Origin: CALBTQ01 sp036725605
GTDB lineage: Bacteria > Lernaellota > Lernaellaia > Lernaellales > Lernaellaceae
Assembly (NCBI GenBank): GCA_036725605.1
Contig: DAIMDW010000004.1
Coordinates: forward strand, 124,001-188,000
Direction of reading: 5' to 3'
Length of the DNA stretch: 64,000 nucleotides
Shown piece by piece: positions 45,376 to 54,213 of the stretch (position 1 is the stretch's first letter; each line of letters starts with the position of its first letter). Under the pieces are notes generated by a model, which was given only the letters and a program-made list of their open reading frames with translations, searched no databases and had not been told where the DNA came from. The translations under genes and the position numbers were made by a program.

Positions 45376-47172
45376 TTAGAAGACCGGAATCAAGCCGGCG
45401 ATGTCGTAGTTCGTCCAGATGTTGATCGCCGTGCTGTCATAAGCCAGCAGCTGAGTCGGGTTGAACTCGTTGGGATCGACGCCGTCGGGCAGATCGATAC
45501 CGGCGATAACCACGACGTCATCGGCGCTCGGGGTGATGCCCAGCTCGGAGACCGGCGGCTGGAAGGAATCTTCTTCACCGTTGATCACGGCCAGCACAAC
45601 CGGGCCAACCTTCGGGGCGAAAATGACGAGGACGAGGTCCATGGTGCCTTTGGATTCCAGCGCCCAGGACACTTCACCGGTGGTGGTGTTGTAGCCGGTG
45701 CTGGAGTCGAACAGCGGCAGGAAGTCGCTGTCGGCAACCGTGGCGCCGCCGGACCAGTCGCTGAGGTCTTCGGCGAAGGTCAGGGCGAAGCCGAGGTTCA
45801 GGCTCTCGAGGCCGGACGCCAGGGCGTCGGTTTTGGCCACGAGCAGGATGTAATCGGCATCGGGCACGTCGCCGGCCGGGATGGACGCGGCGTTGCTGGT
45901 CGCCAACTTGATGCCCATCGGGATCAGGGCGCGGTTCGGAACTTCCGCGGCGAGCATGCCGAGGTAATCATAGCTGGGATCCGCACCGGTGATGCTCAGG
46001 TTGACCGCGCTCTTGGCGGTGATTTCGGACATGGTGATGTCCGGAGCGCCCGTGCCGTCCCAGGTGGGTTCGGCACCGGCATACTCAAACGTCAGGGCGT
46101 TGTTGAGAACCGCTTCGATGTTGTCGAGGATCAACTCGATCGGATCGATCGGGTTGCCGCCGATCAGGTCGGTGATGAGCTGGATGATCAGCGAGGAGCT
46201 GATGGCTTCACCGGCGGTGATGCTGAGCACCGCACCTTCGATCGGGTTGTCGGCGCCGGCCATGACCGGCACTTTGTACTGTTCGTTGGCGCCGCCGGCG
46301 GTGGCCGAAGCCAGGCCGATCAGGTTGATGTCAACGCTCAGTTCGGGGAAGTAGATGCTCGCGGGCAGGTCGATCGTGCCGGTTTCACCGCCCAGGCCGA
46401 TCACGTTGTAGCCGTAATCGAGCGAGAAGGTGTCTTCGGCGATCAGGCCGTCAAAGTCGGCGGACAGGACGGTCGAACGAGCCAGACCCGGAATCGCGAT
46501 GCCCAGATAGATCGGGGCGTTCAGCAGCGGATCCAGGTTGAGGCCGGAAACATCGGGGTTTTCCAGGCCCAGAGCGGTGCCGCCGGAGGTGAAGTCGCCG
46601 GAGCCGGAATCGGTGTAGCTGTAGCCGTAGGAATCCGGACGGAGGCGGAAGTACATCACGGCCGCGTCGGCCTGATACGCCCAGGTCCAGAAGCCGTCTT
46701 TGTAAACGGTGACCAGTTCGTTGGCTTTGGCCACGGTCACGGTCGCTTTGCCGTTGGCGTCGGTGGTGTAAGTGTTGCCGCCGTGAATGACGGTCGCGCC
46801 TTCCACCGCGGAGCAATCGGAGTCGTCAAAGGCGTAGACGGTGATGGTGTCGCTGACCGCGCCGCCACCGATCGCCAGGCCATCGCCGATGCTTTCGGGG
46901 TCGGGCAGTTCGCAGAACCAGTCGGGCGCGGTGTACTCGGTGTCGCTGGTGTCGTCGTCGCCCGTGTCATCGTCGCCGGTATCGTCGTCACCGGTGTCGT
47001 CGTCGCCGGTGTCGTCGTCGCCGGTGTCGTCGTCGCCAGTGTCGTCATCGTCACTGGTGTCGTCGTCGGACGGAGCGCCGTCGTCATCGTCGTCATCATC
47101 GCCGCCGCAGGCCGTCATCAGGCCCAGGACCAGCAGCATCATGACAGAAAGCAATAGCCACCTATTCTTCAT
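45376..47172 (-). CDS. Asp/Thr-repeat lipoprotein, large, unknown function
   Basis: A 598-residue lipoprotein with lipobox MTAC (Cys22) directly followed by GGDDDDDDDGAPS and about nine GDDDT units to residue 77. The rest includes a carboxypeptidase-regulatory-like part (GATVIHGGNTYTTDANGKAT, residues about 130-150) and a long beta-rich region without a recognised family. The acidic tract separates the lipid anchor from the folded part. GGGAG lies eight bases upstream of the ATG. A strong terminator follows. It is probably a major surface protein, but this is inferred from build only. Confidence 0.8.
   Translation of the reverse strand: MKNRWLLLSVMMLLVLGLMTACGGDDDDDDDGAPSDDDTSDDDDTGDDDTGDDDTGDDDTGDDDTGDDDTGDDDTSDTEYTAPDWFCELPDPESIGDGLAIGGGAVSDTITVYAFDDSDCSAVEGATVIHGGNTYTTDANGKATVTVAKANELVTVYKDGFWTWAYQADAAVMYFRLRPDSYGYSYTDSGSGDFTSGGTALGLENPDVSGLNLDPLLNAPIYLGIAIPGLARSTVLSADFDGLIAEDTFSLDYGYNVIGLGGETGTIDLPASIYFPELSVDINLIGLASATAGGANEQYKVPVMAGADNPIEGAVLSITAGEAISSSLIIQLITDLIGGNPIDPIELILDNIEAVLNNALTFEYAGAEPTWDGTGAPDITMSEITAKSAVNLSITGADPSYDYLGMLAAEVPNRALIPMGIKLATSNAASIPAGDVPDADYILLVAKTDALASGLESLNLGFALTFAEDLSDWSGGATVADSDFLPLFDSSTGYNTTTGEVSWALESKGTMDLVLVIFAPKVGPVVLAVINGEEDSFQPPVSELGITPSADDVVVIAGIDLPDGVDPNEFNPTQLLAYDSTAINIWTNYDIAGLIPVF
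46945..47100 (-). repeat. 15-bp tandem repeat encoding GDDDT units
   Basis: Six or more near-identical 15-bp units (plus-strand gtgtcgtcgtcgccg) plus diverged copies encode the acidic linker behind the lipobox. It ends in a pure Asp-codon run at 47080-47100. Confidence 0.85.
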
Positions 47173-47278
47173 GTTCTTACTCCCTTCACTTGCTTAGTTA
47201 ACAAGTTCATACAGCATGCGATCCGAAGATCGAAAACTTGGATGGAAACAGACAGGAAAGGCAATTTGCTTACCCCTC

Positions 47279-47302
47279 AAAAGGTTGGGTCATCTCCCAA
47301 CC
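47279..47302 (-). terminator. weak Rho-independent terminator candidate
   Basis: GGTTGGG (47283-47289) pairs with CCCAACC (47296-47302); four T follow on the minus strand. It lies about 180 bases after the lipoprotein stop at 47485 and could end that transcript. Confidence 0.45.
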
Positions 47303-47317
47303 CTAATATACACAAAC

Positions 47318-47343
47318 GGGCTTCGAGGCTGCCCCCGAAGCCC
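47318..47343. repeat. 8-bp inverted repeat hairpin in spacer
   Basis: GGGCTTCG (47318-47325) pairs exactly with CGAAGCCC (47336-47343). No T-tract follows either side, so it is listed as a hairpin and not as a terminator; it may insulate or stabilise transcript ends. Confidence 0.45.
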
Positions 47344-47484
47344 AACTATCAGGCTAAACACCTCCCCAAAGGGTGTCAAGCGGAAAATATTCCCAAGCAA
47401 TGGATATTGTCGAATAAACATAGTTTCACCGTCCGAATACTCTCAAATAAATAAAGATCATGCCGAAAAAAAAGCAAATCGCGG

Positions 47485-48075
47485 CTATTTGAGGGAAAAA
47501 GCGGTCAATTCGGCCAAAATTTCGCGGGTTTTGGTGCCGTCGGGCTGAATTACATAGTACTCTTCCTTGATTTTCCCCACGCGTTTGGCGTAGGTGACCA
47601 CATAAATGAAAATGCGGGGATTGGGGCCCGGATCGAGCGTGGGCATGACGCCGGGTTTGATGACCGCTTCGCCGGGAAATTTGCTGGTCCAGGTGATCTC
47701 CAGCGTGTCGGTGAAGGTTCCCGTCGGCACGGTGACTTCCTTGTTCAGTCCGGTGATCTCGAAGGTCATCTGGCTTTCGATCCACTTCTTGCCCTGTTCG
47801 ATCGGTTCGCGCAGGAACATCACGCCTTGTTTGTTGACCATCCCCTGGCCGGGCAGGTACAGGATCACTTCCGAATTGTTGAAATGATAGGAGTCGCCGG
47901 TGCGCTTGATGATGCGTTCGACGTTTTCGGTGACGCGATCGTAGTAATCGGTGACCTTGTAGGTCCATTGGTTGCTGACGTGCAACGGGTAGTAATGCTG
48001 AAACTGCGACGAGCAGCCGGTCAAGGCGACCAACAGCAGCAGGGTAACCAGCGAAATGATCGTACGGCGCATCAT
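47485..48075 (-). CDS. lipoprotein of unknown function
   Basis: A 196-residue lipoprotein with lipobox LTGC. The mature part begins SSQFQHYYPLHVSNQWTYKV, a common opening of small beta-sandwich lipoproteins found in many deltaproteobacterial genomes, and continues with alternating strands up to EYYVIQPDGTKTREILAEL. No enzymatic residues stand out. AAGGAA seven bases upstream supports the double ATG at 48075/48072. The gene lies between the Asp-repeat lipoprotein and the nuclease gene, all on the minus strand, with spacers large enough for separate promoters. Confidence 0.7.
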   Translation of the reverse strand: MMRRTIISLVTLLLLVALTGCSSQFQHYYPLHVSNQWTYKVTDYYDRVTENVERIIKRTGDSYHFNNSEVILYLPGQGMVNKQGVMFLREPIEQGKKWIESQMTFEITGLNKEVTVPTGTFTDTLEITWTSKFPGEAVIKPGVMPTLDPGPNPRIFIYVVTYAKRVGKIKEEYYVIQPDGTKTREILAELTAFSLK

Positions 48076-48165
48076 GGTTTGGTTCCTTCGTTCGTCCATC
48101 AACAATATATGTCCCTTGCGGACCTTTTGTCATGTCCCGACACCGGGCGGCGGGAATCGGTTCCC

Positions 48166-49161
48166 TCAGGGGGCGGAAACGGAGAGCACCTGCGTGGGGC
48201 AATTGAGAAAAATGCGCGGGCCGTAGTTGGCGGTGACTTTGCCGAAGACCTGTAATTTCAGGCCGACCAACTGGTGCGGGATCATTTTGTCGCGCAGGAA
48301 TTGATCGACGTCGCGGCGCAGGATGGTGGCGGAGAAATCGGTCGTCCAGTCGCTGCCGAAGTTGAGGTGATAAGCGTTGGTCGATTCCTTCACGTTGTCG
48401 ACCACGCCCTCGACGATGCCGTAGTGATCCAGCAGACGGTCGGCGACGATGGCCGGCACGGGCTGGGTGTCGGCGTTGGCGAACATGCCGCGTTTGTTGC
48501 GGAAGGCGGTCAGCAGCAGGTTCCAGTTTTTGCGGCAGTCGGCGATGCACTCGGGGGCGTGAAACACTTCGCCCAGGCCCATGACCAGCAGCGTTTCCTC
48601 GGCGGCTTCGCCGTTGACGACCACCCGGGCGAGGGTGCGGCCGTATTGATCCTGCGGCTTCTTTTTGCAGACCTCGAGAATGACCGGCTGCATCTGCACG
48701 AGCTGTTTGTTGAGATCCATCGCTTCCTGATAATAGGGTTCGCCGTTTTCGGGCGTGTCGATGCCGAGGTAGCGCACGCGGCGACCGTCGGCCATCATCA
48801 CGGTGTCGCCGTCGTAGACGTGGCTGACGGTGTTTTTGATGCGGTCCATGAGCATGCGGGTCATTTCGTTGTCGGGCAGGGAGTCGGCATCGGGCAGCGG
48901 CGGCGGGGTGACCTCGTCGGTTTCGGGCGGATCGTCGGCCGGCACGGGCGTAACGTCGGGGGCGAGGTCGATCTCAATGCCCTCGGGCGTGGGCGCGGCG
49001 GGCGTGGCGGCGGCCGGCGTGGCGTCATCGATAATCAAATCGCCGGCGACGCGATTAAGCTGAATGATGAACCAGACCACGATGGCCAGCGCGCCGACCA
49101 TGACGATCAATTTCACCCAGGGGAACGAGGAGCGTTCGCGCCGATAGGGATGATGTTCCAT
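48166..49161 (-). CDS. membrane-anchored staphylococcal-nuclease-like (SNase) protein
   Basis: A 331-residue protein with one N-terminal membrane segment (residues 16-37) after a basic start (YRRERSSFPWVK). A long Ala/Thr/Pro and acidic linker leads to an SNase-like OB fold: VSHVYDGDTVMMADGRRVRY, LGIDTPENGEPYYQEAMDLN and YGRTLARVVVNG hold the Asp, Glu and Arg positions expected for Ca-dependent phosphodiesterase activity. A second compact domain follows to the C-terminus. It probably cuts DNA or RNA in the periplasm. The ATG overlaps the polA stop by four bases, so it is coupled to polA translation. Confidence 0.83.
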   Translation of the reverse strand: MEHHPYRRERSSFPWVKLIVMVGALAIVVWFIIQLNRVAGDLIIDDATPAAATPAAPTPEGIEIDLAPDVTPVPADDPPETDEVTPPPLPDADSLPDNEMTRMLMDRIKNTVSHVYDGDTVMMADGRRVRYLGIDTPENGEPYYQEAMDLNKQLVQMQPVILEVCKKKPQDQYGRTLARVVVNGEAAEETLLVMGLGEVFHAPECIADCRKNWNLLLTAFRNKRGMFANADTQPVPAIVADRLLDHYGIVEGVVDNVKESTNAYHLNFGSDWTTDFSATILRRDVDQFLRDKMIPHQLVGLKLQVFGKVTANYGPRIFLNCPTQVLSVSAP

Positions 49162-51839
49162 CAATGCGCCTCCATCCAGTTGTCGCCGACGCCGGTTTCG
49201 ACCAACAGCGGCACGGCCAGGGACATGATCGATTCCATTTCCTGTTTGACGATCGCGGTGCATTTGTCGACGGCCTGACGCTCGACCTCGAAGACCAGTT
49301 CGTCGTGCACCTGCAGGACCATGATCATGGGCAGGCGTTCGTCAATGATGCGCCGGTGCAGGCGAAGCATCGCCAGCTTGATCAGATCGGCGGCGCTGCC
49401 CTGCACGGGCGTGTTGATCGCGGCGCGTTCGGCGGCCCCGCGCACGTTCTGGTCTCTGCTGTTGAGGTCGGGCAGGTAGCGCCGACGGCCGAGGATCGTG
49501 GCGACGTAGCCGGTTTCGCGCGCCTGCACGAGCACGTCGTCGAGCCACCGGTGCAGCACGGCGAAGCGGCCGAAGTAGCGGTCGATGAACTCCTGCGCCT
49601 TTTTCGTGCCGATGCCCAGGTCGCGGCCGAGGCGGAAGGCGCTCATGCCGTAGAGCACGCCGAAGTTGACCGTTTTGGCCGCCGAGCGCATCTCGGGCGT
49701 GACGAGGTTGGGGAACACGCCCATGATTTCGGCGGCGGTGCGCGTGTGGAAATCCTCGCCGGAGTGGAAGGCGGCGATCATCGTCGGATCGCCGGACAGG
49801 TGCGCGGCGAGGCGCAGTTCGATTTGGCTGTAGTCGGCCGAGAGCAGCAGCTTGCCCGCCGCGGGTACGAAGCCGCGACGGATGCGGCGGCCTTCGGGCG
49901 TGCGAATGGGGATGTTCTGTAAATTCGGCTCGCTGCTGGACAGGCGGCCGGTGGCGGCGACGGTTTGGTTGAAGCTGGTGTGGATGCGGCCCGTCTCCGG
50001 ATTGATCAGCCGGGGCAGCGCGTCGACGTACGTGCCTTTGATTTTCGCCAGCGTGCGGTATTCGAGCATCTTCACCGGCACGACGTGCCCCTGTTCGGCG
50101 AGCGCTTCGAGCACGGCGGCGTCGGTGGAAAAACCGGTTTTGGTTTTGCGCAACGGCTTGATGCCCAACTTTTCGAACAGAATGCGGCCGATCTGCTGCG
50201 GGCTGTTGAGGTTGAACGGCTCGCCGGCCAGCTCGTGAATTTCGCGGATCAGGGCGTTGATCTTGGCGTCGAGTTCGTCGGCGAGCTCGGCGAAAAAGGC
50301 GACGTCGATGGAGACGCCGTGACGCTCCATCGTCCCGAGCACGTCGATCAGCGGCAATTCGAGATCGCGGTACAGCGACCACATTTGCTCGTGTTCGCGC
50401 AGTTCCTCTTCGAGGCGATGGGCCAGCAGCCAGGTGATGTGCGCGTCCTCGGCGGCGTAGGCGGTGGCTTCGTCGAGCGGCACGTCGACGAAGGTCCGGC
50501 GACCGGTCTTGCCGCCGACGACCTCGCTGAACTTGATCGTCGTGTGTCCGAGGTGCTGCGCGGCCATGGCGTCCAGCGAGTGCCCGCCGAAGCCGGGATT
50601 GAGCAGGTAGTCGGCGATCATCGTGTCGCCGACCAGCCCGCGCACCTGCACGCCGTGGCGGGACATGACGGTCAGATCGTATTTGGCGTTCTGCCCCCAC
50701 TTGGGAATTTTCGGATCTTCCAGCACCGGCTTGAGCATGGCCAACGCGCGCGCCTGGGCGATCTGCTCGGGCGCGCCCAGGTAGCGGTGCGCCAACGGCA
50801 GATAGGCGGCGTCGTCGTCGGCGCAGCAAAAGCTCATGCCGACCAGCCGGGCCTGCATCGGCTGCGTGGAGTCGGTTTCGGTGTCGAAGGCGAAGCCGGA
50901 GGAAGCGCGCAGACGCTCGACCAGATCGAGCAGTTCGCGATCGCGCAGGATGGTGCGGTAGTTGTCGCGACTGACGGTCACCCGCGGCGCAAGATCGGTG
51001 AGGAGCCTGGTGAAGCCCAGTTCCTGATAGAAGGCGCGCAATTGTTCGTGATCGGGTTCGACCGGATGCAGCTCGCGCCAGTCGCGCTCGAGCGGCACGT
51101 CGCGGTTGATGGTCACCAGTTCGAGGCTCAGGCGCGCCAGCTCGACGTTGTCGCGGACCTTCTCGCCGAGTTTGCCTTTGATGTTTCCGGTTTGGGTCAG
51201 CACGTTGTCGAGCGTGCCGAATTCGCCGAGCAGCTTGACGGCGGTTTTTTCGCCGACGCCGGGAATGCCGGGGATGTTGTCGGAGGAGTCGCCGGCGAGG
51301 GCGAGCACTTCGACGACCTGCTCGGGTCCGACGCCGAAACGCTCTTTCACCTTGGCGGCGTCGATCCACTCGTCTTTCATCGGATCGTACAGGCGCACAC
51401 GAGGCGAAACGAGCTGCATGAGGTCCTTGTCGCTGGTGACGATGACGACCTCGTTGCCCGCGTCGACGGCCCGGCGGGCGATGGTGCCGATGATGTCGTC
51501 GGCCTCGTAGCCGGGCAGCGCCAGCAACGGCAGGCCGCGCAATTCGACGAGGCGGTGAATCAGCGGGAACTGCGGCACCAGCGCCTCGGGCGGCGCGGGA
51601 CGATTGGCTTTGTACGCCGGGTAGCGCTCGTGGCGGAAGGTTTTTTCCGGCCGGTCGAAGCAGACGGCGACGGCGCTCGGTTGCAGTTCGCGCAGCGTTT
51701 TGTCGAGCATGGTCGCCACGCCGTAGACCGCGTTGGTCGGCGTGCCGTCGGGCGCGGACAGATGCGGCAACGCGAAGAAGGCGCGGAAGATGTAACCGGA
51801 ACCGTCGATGAGCAGGATGGATGAGCCGCTGGCGGTCAT
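49161..51839 (-). CDS. polA: DNA polymerase I
   Basis: An 892-residue polymerase with all three domains. The 5'-3' nuclease domain has LLIDGSGYIFRAFFALP and YEADDIIGTIARRAVDAG. The 3'-5' exonuclease is complete in its first motif, GFAFDTETDSTQPM. The polymerase has motif A LLLSADYSQIELRLAAHLSG, motif B AAKTVNFGVLYGMSAFRLG and motif C MVLQVHDELVFEV. It replaces RNA primers and fills repair gaps. The start MTASGSSILLIDG is typical. A nuclease gene overlaps its stop. Confidence 0.97.
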   Translation of the reverse strand: MTASGSSILLIDGSGYIFRAFFALPHLSAPDGTPTNAVYGVATMLDKTLRELQPSAVAVCFDRPEKTFRHERYPAYKANRPAPPEALVPQFPLIHRLVELRGLPLLALPGYEADDIIGTIARRAVDAGNEVVIVTSDKDLMQLVSPRVRLYDPMKDEWIDAAKVKERFGVGPEQVVEVLALAGDSSDNIPGIPGVGEKTAVKLLGEFGTLDNVLTQTGNIKGKLGEKVRDNVELARLSLELVTINRDVPLERDWRELHPVEPDHEQLRAFYQELGFTRLLTDLAPRVTVSRDNYRTILRDRELLDLVERLRASSGFAFDTETDSTQPMQARLVGMSFCCADDDAAYLPLAHRYLGAPEQIAQARALAMLKPVLEDPKIPKWGQNAKYDLTVMSRHGVQVRGLVGDTMIADYLLNPGFGGHSLDAMAAQHLGHTTIKFSEVVGGKTGRRTFVDVPLDEATAYAAEDAHITWLLAHRLEEELREHEQMWSLYRDLELPLIDVLGTMERHGVSIDVAFFAELADELDAKINALIREIHELAGEPFNLNSPQQIGRILFEKLGIKPLRKTKTGFSTDAAVLEALAEQGHVVPVKMLEYRTLAKIKGTYVDALPRLINPETGRIHTSFNQTVAATGRLSSSEPNLQNIPIRTPEGRRIRRGFVPAAGKLLLSADYSQIELRLAAHLSGDPTMIAAFHSGEDFHTRTAAEIMGVFPNLVTPEMRSAAKTVNFGVLYGMSAFRLGRDLGIGTKKAQEFIDRYFGRFAVLHRWLDDVLVQARETGYVATILGRRRYLPDLNSRDQNVRGAAERAAINTPVQGSAADLIKLAMLRLHRRIIDERLPMIMVLQVHDELVFEVERQAVDKCTAIVKQEMESIMSLAVPLLVETGVGDNWMEAH

Positions 51840-51879
51840 GGTTTTCCCTCGTGGTTGGCGGCGGGGAACGACAGTCGTT

Positions 51880-52239
51880 TTATTCGTCCAAGAGGAACAA
51901 ACGTCCGAACGTGGCCTCCGACGATTGCGTCACTTGCGCGATCAATTGGTGATACTTGTCCAGCAGTTGTTTGCCCTTGGGCGTCAAACGCGAACCGCCC
52001 CGCCGTCCGCCGCCGGGCACTTTTTCGACCAGGGCCTCGCCGAGACGGTCCTCGGAGACCTTCAAACGGCCCCAGGCGCTGCGATAGCTCATGCCCAGCT
52101 CTTCGGACGCCTGCAGAATCGAGCCGGTGCGGTCGACGGCTTCGAGCAGACGCATGCGACCGGAACCGAACACGACGTTGCCGCCGTCATCGGCGATCCA
52201 CACCTTGATACGCACATGGAGTTTCGATTCGTCCATCAA
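51880..52239 (-). CDS. ModE-type winged-helix DNA-binding protein
   Basis: A 119-residue protein equal to the N-terminal DNA-binding domain of the molybdate regulator ModE, without the molybdate-binding TOBE domains. Marks are FGSGRMRLLEAVDRTGSILQ, ELGMSYRSAWGRLK and a GGGRRGGSRLTPKGKQLL wing. Such single-domain forms control molybdenum or related genes, but no molybdate genes are in the window. A promoter with TATAGT at 52271-52276 lies upstream. Regulon unknown. Confidence 0.88.
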   Translation of the reverse strand: MMDESKLHVRIKVWIADDGGNVVFGSGRMRLLEAVDRTGSILQASEELGMSYRSAWGRLKVSEDRLGEALVEKVPGGGRRGGSRLTPKGKQLLDKYHQLIAQVTQSSEATFGRLFLLDE

Positions 52240-52270
52240 TTACTCCGATAAAAAGTAGCGCGGAGAATTC

Positions 52271-52300
52271 ACTATACGTTCATTTCCGTGATTGAAACAA
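52271..52300 (-). promoter_or_regulatory. promoter candidate of the modE-like gene
   Basis: On the minus strand TTGTTT (52300-52295), an 18-base spacer and TATAGT (52276-52271) precede the modE-like start by about 32 bases. The -10 matches consensus at five of six bases; the -35 is moderate. Confidence 0.5.
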
Positions 52301-52368
52301 GGGAGAGTTTGGGCGAAGAATGTGGACAACGCCTCAGCCTTTTAAGGAGCATGGAAACAAGCGGTTTG

Positions 52369-52398
52369 TTGACAGGGGCGCAAAAGCCTCGCTAAGAT
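52369..52398 (+). promoter_or_regulatory. sigma70-type promoter of the 282-aa gene
   Basis: A perfect TTGACA (52369-52374), 18-base spacer and TAAGAT (52393-52398) precede the ATG at 52466. The start point would fall near 52405, giving a 60-base leader. Confidence 0.65.
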
Positions 52399-52465
52399 CG
52401 CAGCAGTTTGGGCAGTATGATCGGCACCGGCACCAGAAACAACCAGGGAAGCGGTATCGTCGACC

Positions 52466-53314
52466 ATGAAACAGCTTTACGACAATGTCACCGAGACGGA
52501 AGTCGTCAAATTCATCGAACAGTGGATGACGGTTCTCGGCCATTTGGCGCGCTACCCGACCACCAATCGCGCGGTCGCGCAGGGCGTGCACAAACTGTTC
52601 ATGCTGCTGCCGGGCATTCTCGGGCGGCAGGAAGCGCTGGAGCTGGCCGAGCTGCATCACCTGCTGTTGATCAACGGTCAGCCCTTGTCGATGGAGGCGC
52701 AAAACAAGGAAGCCGTCGGCGCGTTCATGTTCATCATGCTCGAACACAATCTGCGTTCGGTGCGGATTCACAAGGACGTCGGCGAGGAGGAATTTCTGGC
52801 GCTGCTCGAGATGCTCGCGGCGTCCAGCGACGAGCGCTTCGTGAACATCGCGCAGATGCTGAGCAAGCGCGACGTGGTCAACGTGCTGGTCGAGCAGCAC
52901 GTGCCGCCCTCGGCGTCGGTGAAAGTAGCGGAAATCACGCCGGCGCACGATACGGTGGTGATCGAAGCGGACGCGATGATCGAGGACTGGGACGAGGCGA
53001 GCCCGACGGCGATCCGGCGCATGCAGGTCAATCCGCGACATGCGCGCACCGAAGTGCGGGGCAAGGGCATGCATCGCGTCACGTTGTTTTTGCACGTCGC
53101 GCAACTGCCGCTGGTCGGCGCGGAGATTTCGGCGGACAAACCGACGCCGCAGACCAAGAAAATCGAGGACGACGGCAAAGCGATGTTGTATTTGCCCGCG
53201 GGAGAAAACAAGATTGTCATCGTGTACGAAAGTTACACGATCGAGCGGATTATCGAAGTCGAGGACGAGGATCAGTTGTTCGACGTCGATCTGCAGAAAA
53301 TATTCGAATTTTAG
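52466..53314 (+). CDS. conserved hypothetical protein, helical N-terminus and beta-sandwich C-terminus
   Basis: A 282-residue soluble protein. Residues 1-125 are helical (MLLPGILGRQEALELAELHH, then SVRIHKDVGEEEFLALLEML) and recall the helical domain that precedes HD-type domains in some deltaproteobacterial signalling proteins. Residues 200-282 look like a small carboxypeptidase-regulatory-like beta-sandwich (VTLFLHVAQLPLVGAEIS, with a DDGKAMLYLPAGENKIVIVY turn). No catalytic residues are visible. It starts a two- or three-gene unit with the isoaspartyl peptidase and the amidase (17 bases to the next start). Function is not known. Confidence 0.7.
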   Translation: MKQLYDNVTETEVVKFIEQWMTVLGHLARYPTTNRAVAQGVHKLFMLLPGILGRQEALELAELHHLLLINGQPLSMEAQNKEAVGAFMFIMLEHNLRSVRIHKDVGEEEFLALLEMLAASSDERFVNIAQMLSKRDVVNVLVEQHVPPSASVKVAEITPAHDTVVIEADAMIEDWDEASPTAIRRMQVNPRHARTEVRGKGMHRVTLFLHVAQLPLVGAEISADKPTPQTKKIEDDGKAMLYLPAGENKIVIVYESYTIERIIEVEDEDQLFDVDLQKIFEF

Positions 53315-53331
53315 CGGCGGGAGTTCCTGAC

Positions 53332-54213
53332 ATGTTCAAGATCGTCTGCCACGGCGGAGCCGGGTCCCGTGGCCCCAAATACGAGTTGAAGAACCAGATC
53401 GTCGCACAGGCGGCGCGGGCGGGCATGAGCACGATGCAGGCCGGCGGCGACGCGGTGACGGCGGTGGTGACGGCGGTTTCGCTGATGGAAGACAGTCCGT
53501 TGCTCAACGCGGGCACGGGCAGCTACGTGCAGAGCGACGGCATGGTGCGCATGGACGCGTCGATCATGGATCAGGATCTGAACGTCGGCGCGGTGATCGG
53601 CATCACCAACGTGCGCAACCCGATCCAGGTGGCGCGGCTGCTCAAGGACACGGGGCTGCATTCGATTCTCAGCGGCGAGCTGGCCACCGAATTCGCCTGG
53701 TCGCAGGGCATCCCGGCGTACGATCCGCGCACGGTGGAAAAACTGGAACTCTGGCTGGAGCTGCGCAAGAAGTTTCAGCATCGCACGAATCTGGAGATGA
53801 TGGTCAAACTGCGCGAGATGGTGCAAAACGAGGAAGCGCTGGGGACGGTCGGCTGCGTGGCGATGGACGGCGAAGGGATCATCGCGGCGGGCACGAGCAC
53901 CGGCGGACTGAAGCTGGACATGCCCGGGCGCGTGGGCGACGTGCCGTTGATCGGCTGCGGCACCTACGCCAATCGCTTCGGCGGCATCAGTTGCACGGGC
54001 ATCGGCGAGAAGATCATCAAGGTCTGTCTGGCCAACACCGTCGCCGATTTCATCGGCCAGGGAAAAACCGCGCAGGAAGCCTGCGACCTGGGGATGCGGG
54101 AGATCGCCACGGTCAGCGGCCGCGCGGGGTTGATCTGCATCGATCACGCGGGGAACATCGGATACGCGTTCAACACCGAGGTCATGACCTTTTGTCAGCT
54201 CGAAGAGGAATAA
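53332..54213 (+). CDS. isoaspartyl peptidase / L-asparaginase (Ntn hydrolase)
   Basis: A 293-residue plant-type asparaginase precursor that degrades isoaspartyl dipeptides and L-asparagine. The N-terminal KIVCHGGAG is family specific. Self-cleavage at the Gly-Thr bond in LGTVGCVAMDG would free Thr172 as the catalytic nucleophile, and the following GIIAAGTSTGGLKLDMPGRV and GCGTYANRFGG are conserved. GGGAG lies nine bases upstream of the ATG. The 3' end overlaps the amidase start by 22 bases. The length is near the family norm of 300-320, slightly short in the linker. Confidence 0.9.
   Translation: MFKIVCHGGAGSRGPKYELKNQIVAQAARAGMSTMQAGGDAVTAVVTAVSLMEDSPLLNAGTGSYVQSDGMVRMDASIMDQDLNVGAVIGITNVRNPIQVARLLKDTGLHSILSGELATEFAWSQGIPAYDPRTVEKLELWLELRKKFQHRTNLEMMVKLREMVQNEEALGTVGCVAMDGEGIIAAGTSTGGLKLDMPGRVGDVPLIGCGTYANRFGGISCTGIGEKIIKVCLANTVADFIGQGKTAQEACDLGMREIATVSGRAGLICIDHAGNIGYAFNTEVMTFCQLEEE

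Larger units (their letters stand above)
47173..47484. other. 312-bp spacer with two hairpins, no gene seen
   Basis: This region between two minus-strand lipoprotein genes holds no credible coding frame. It contains the two hairpins listed separately, and AT-rich stretches near both ends. The promoter of the downstream Asp-repeat lipoprotein must lie here, but no clear hexamer pair was found. Confidence 0.5.
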
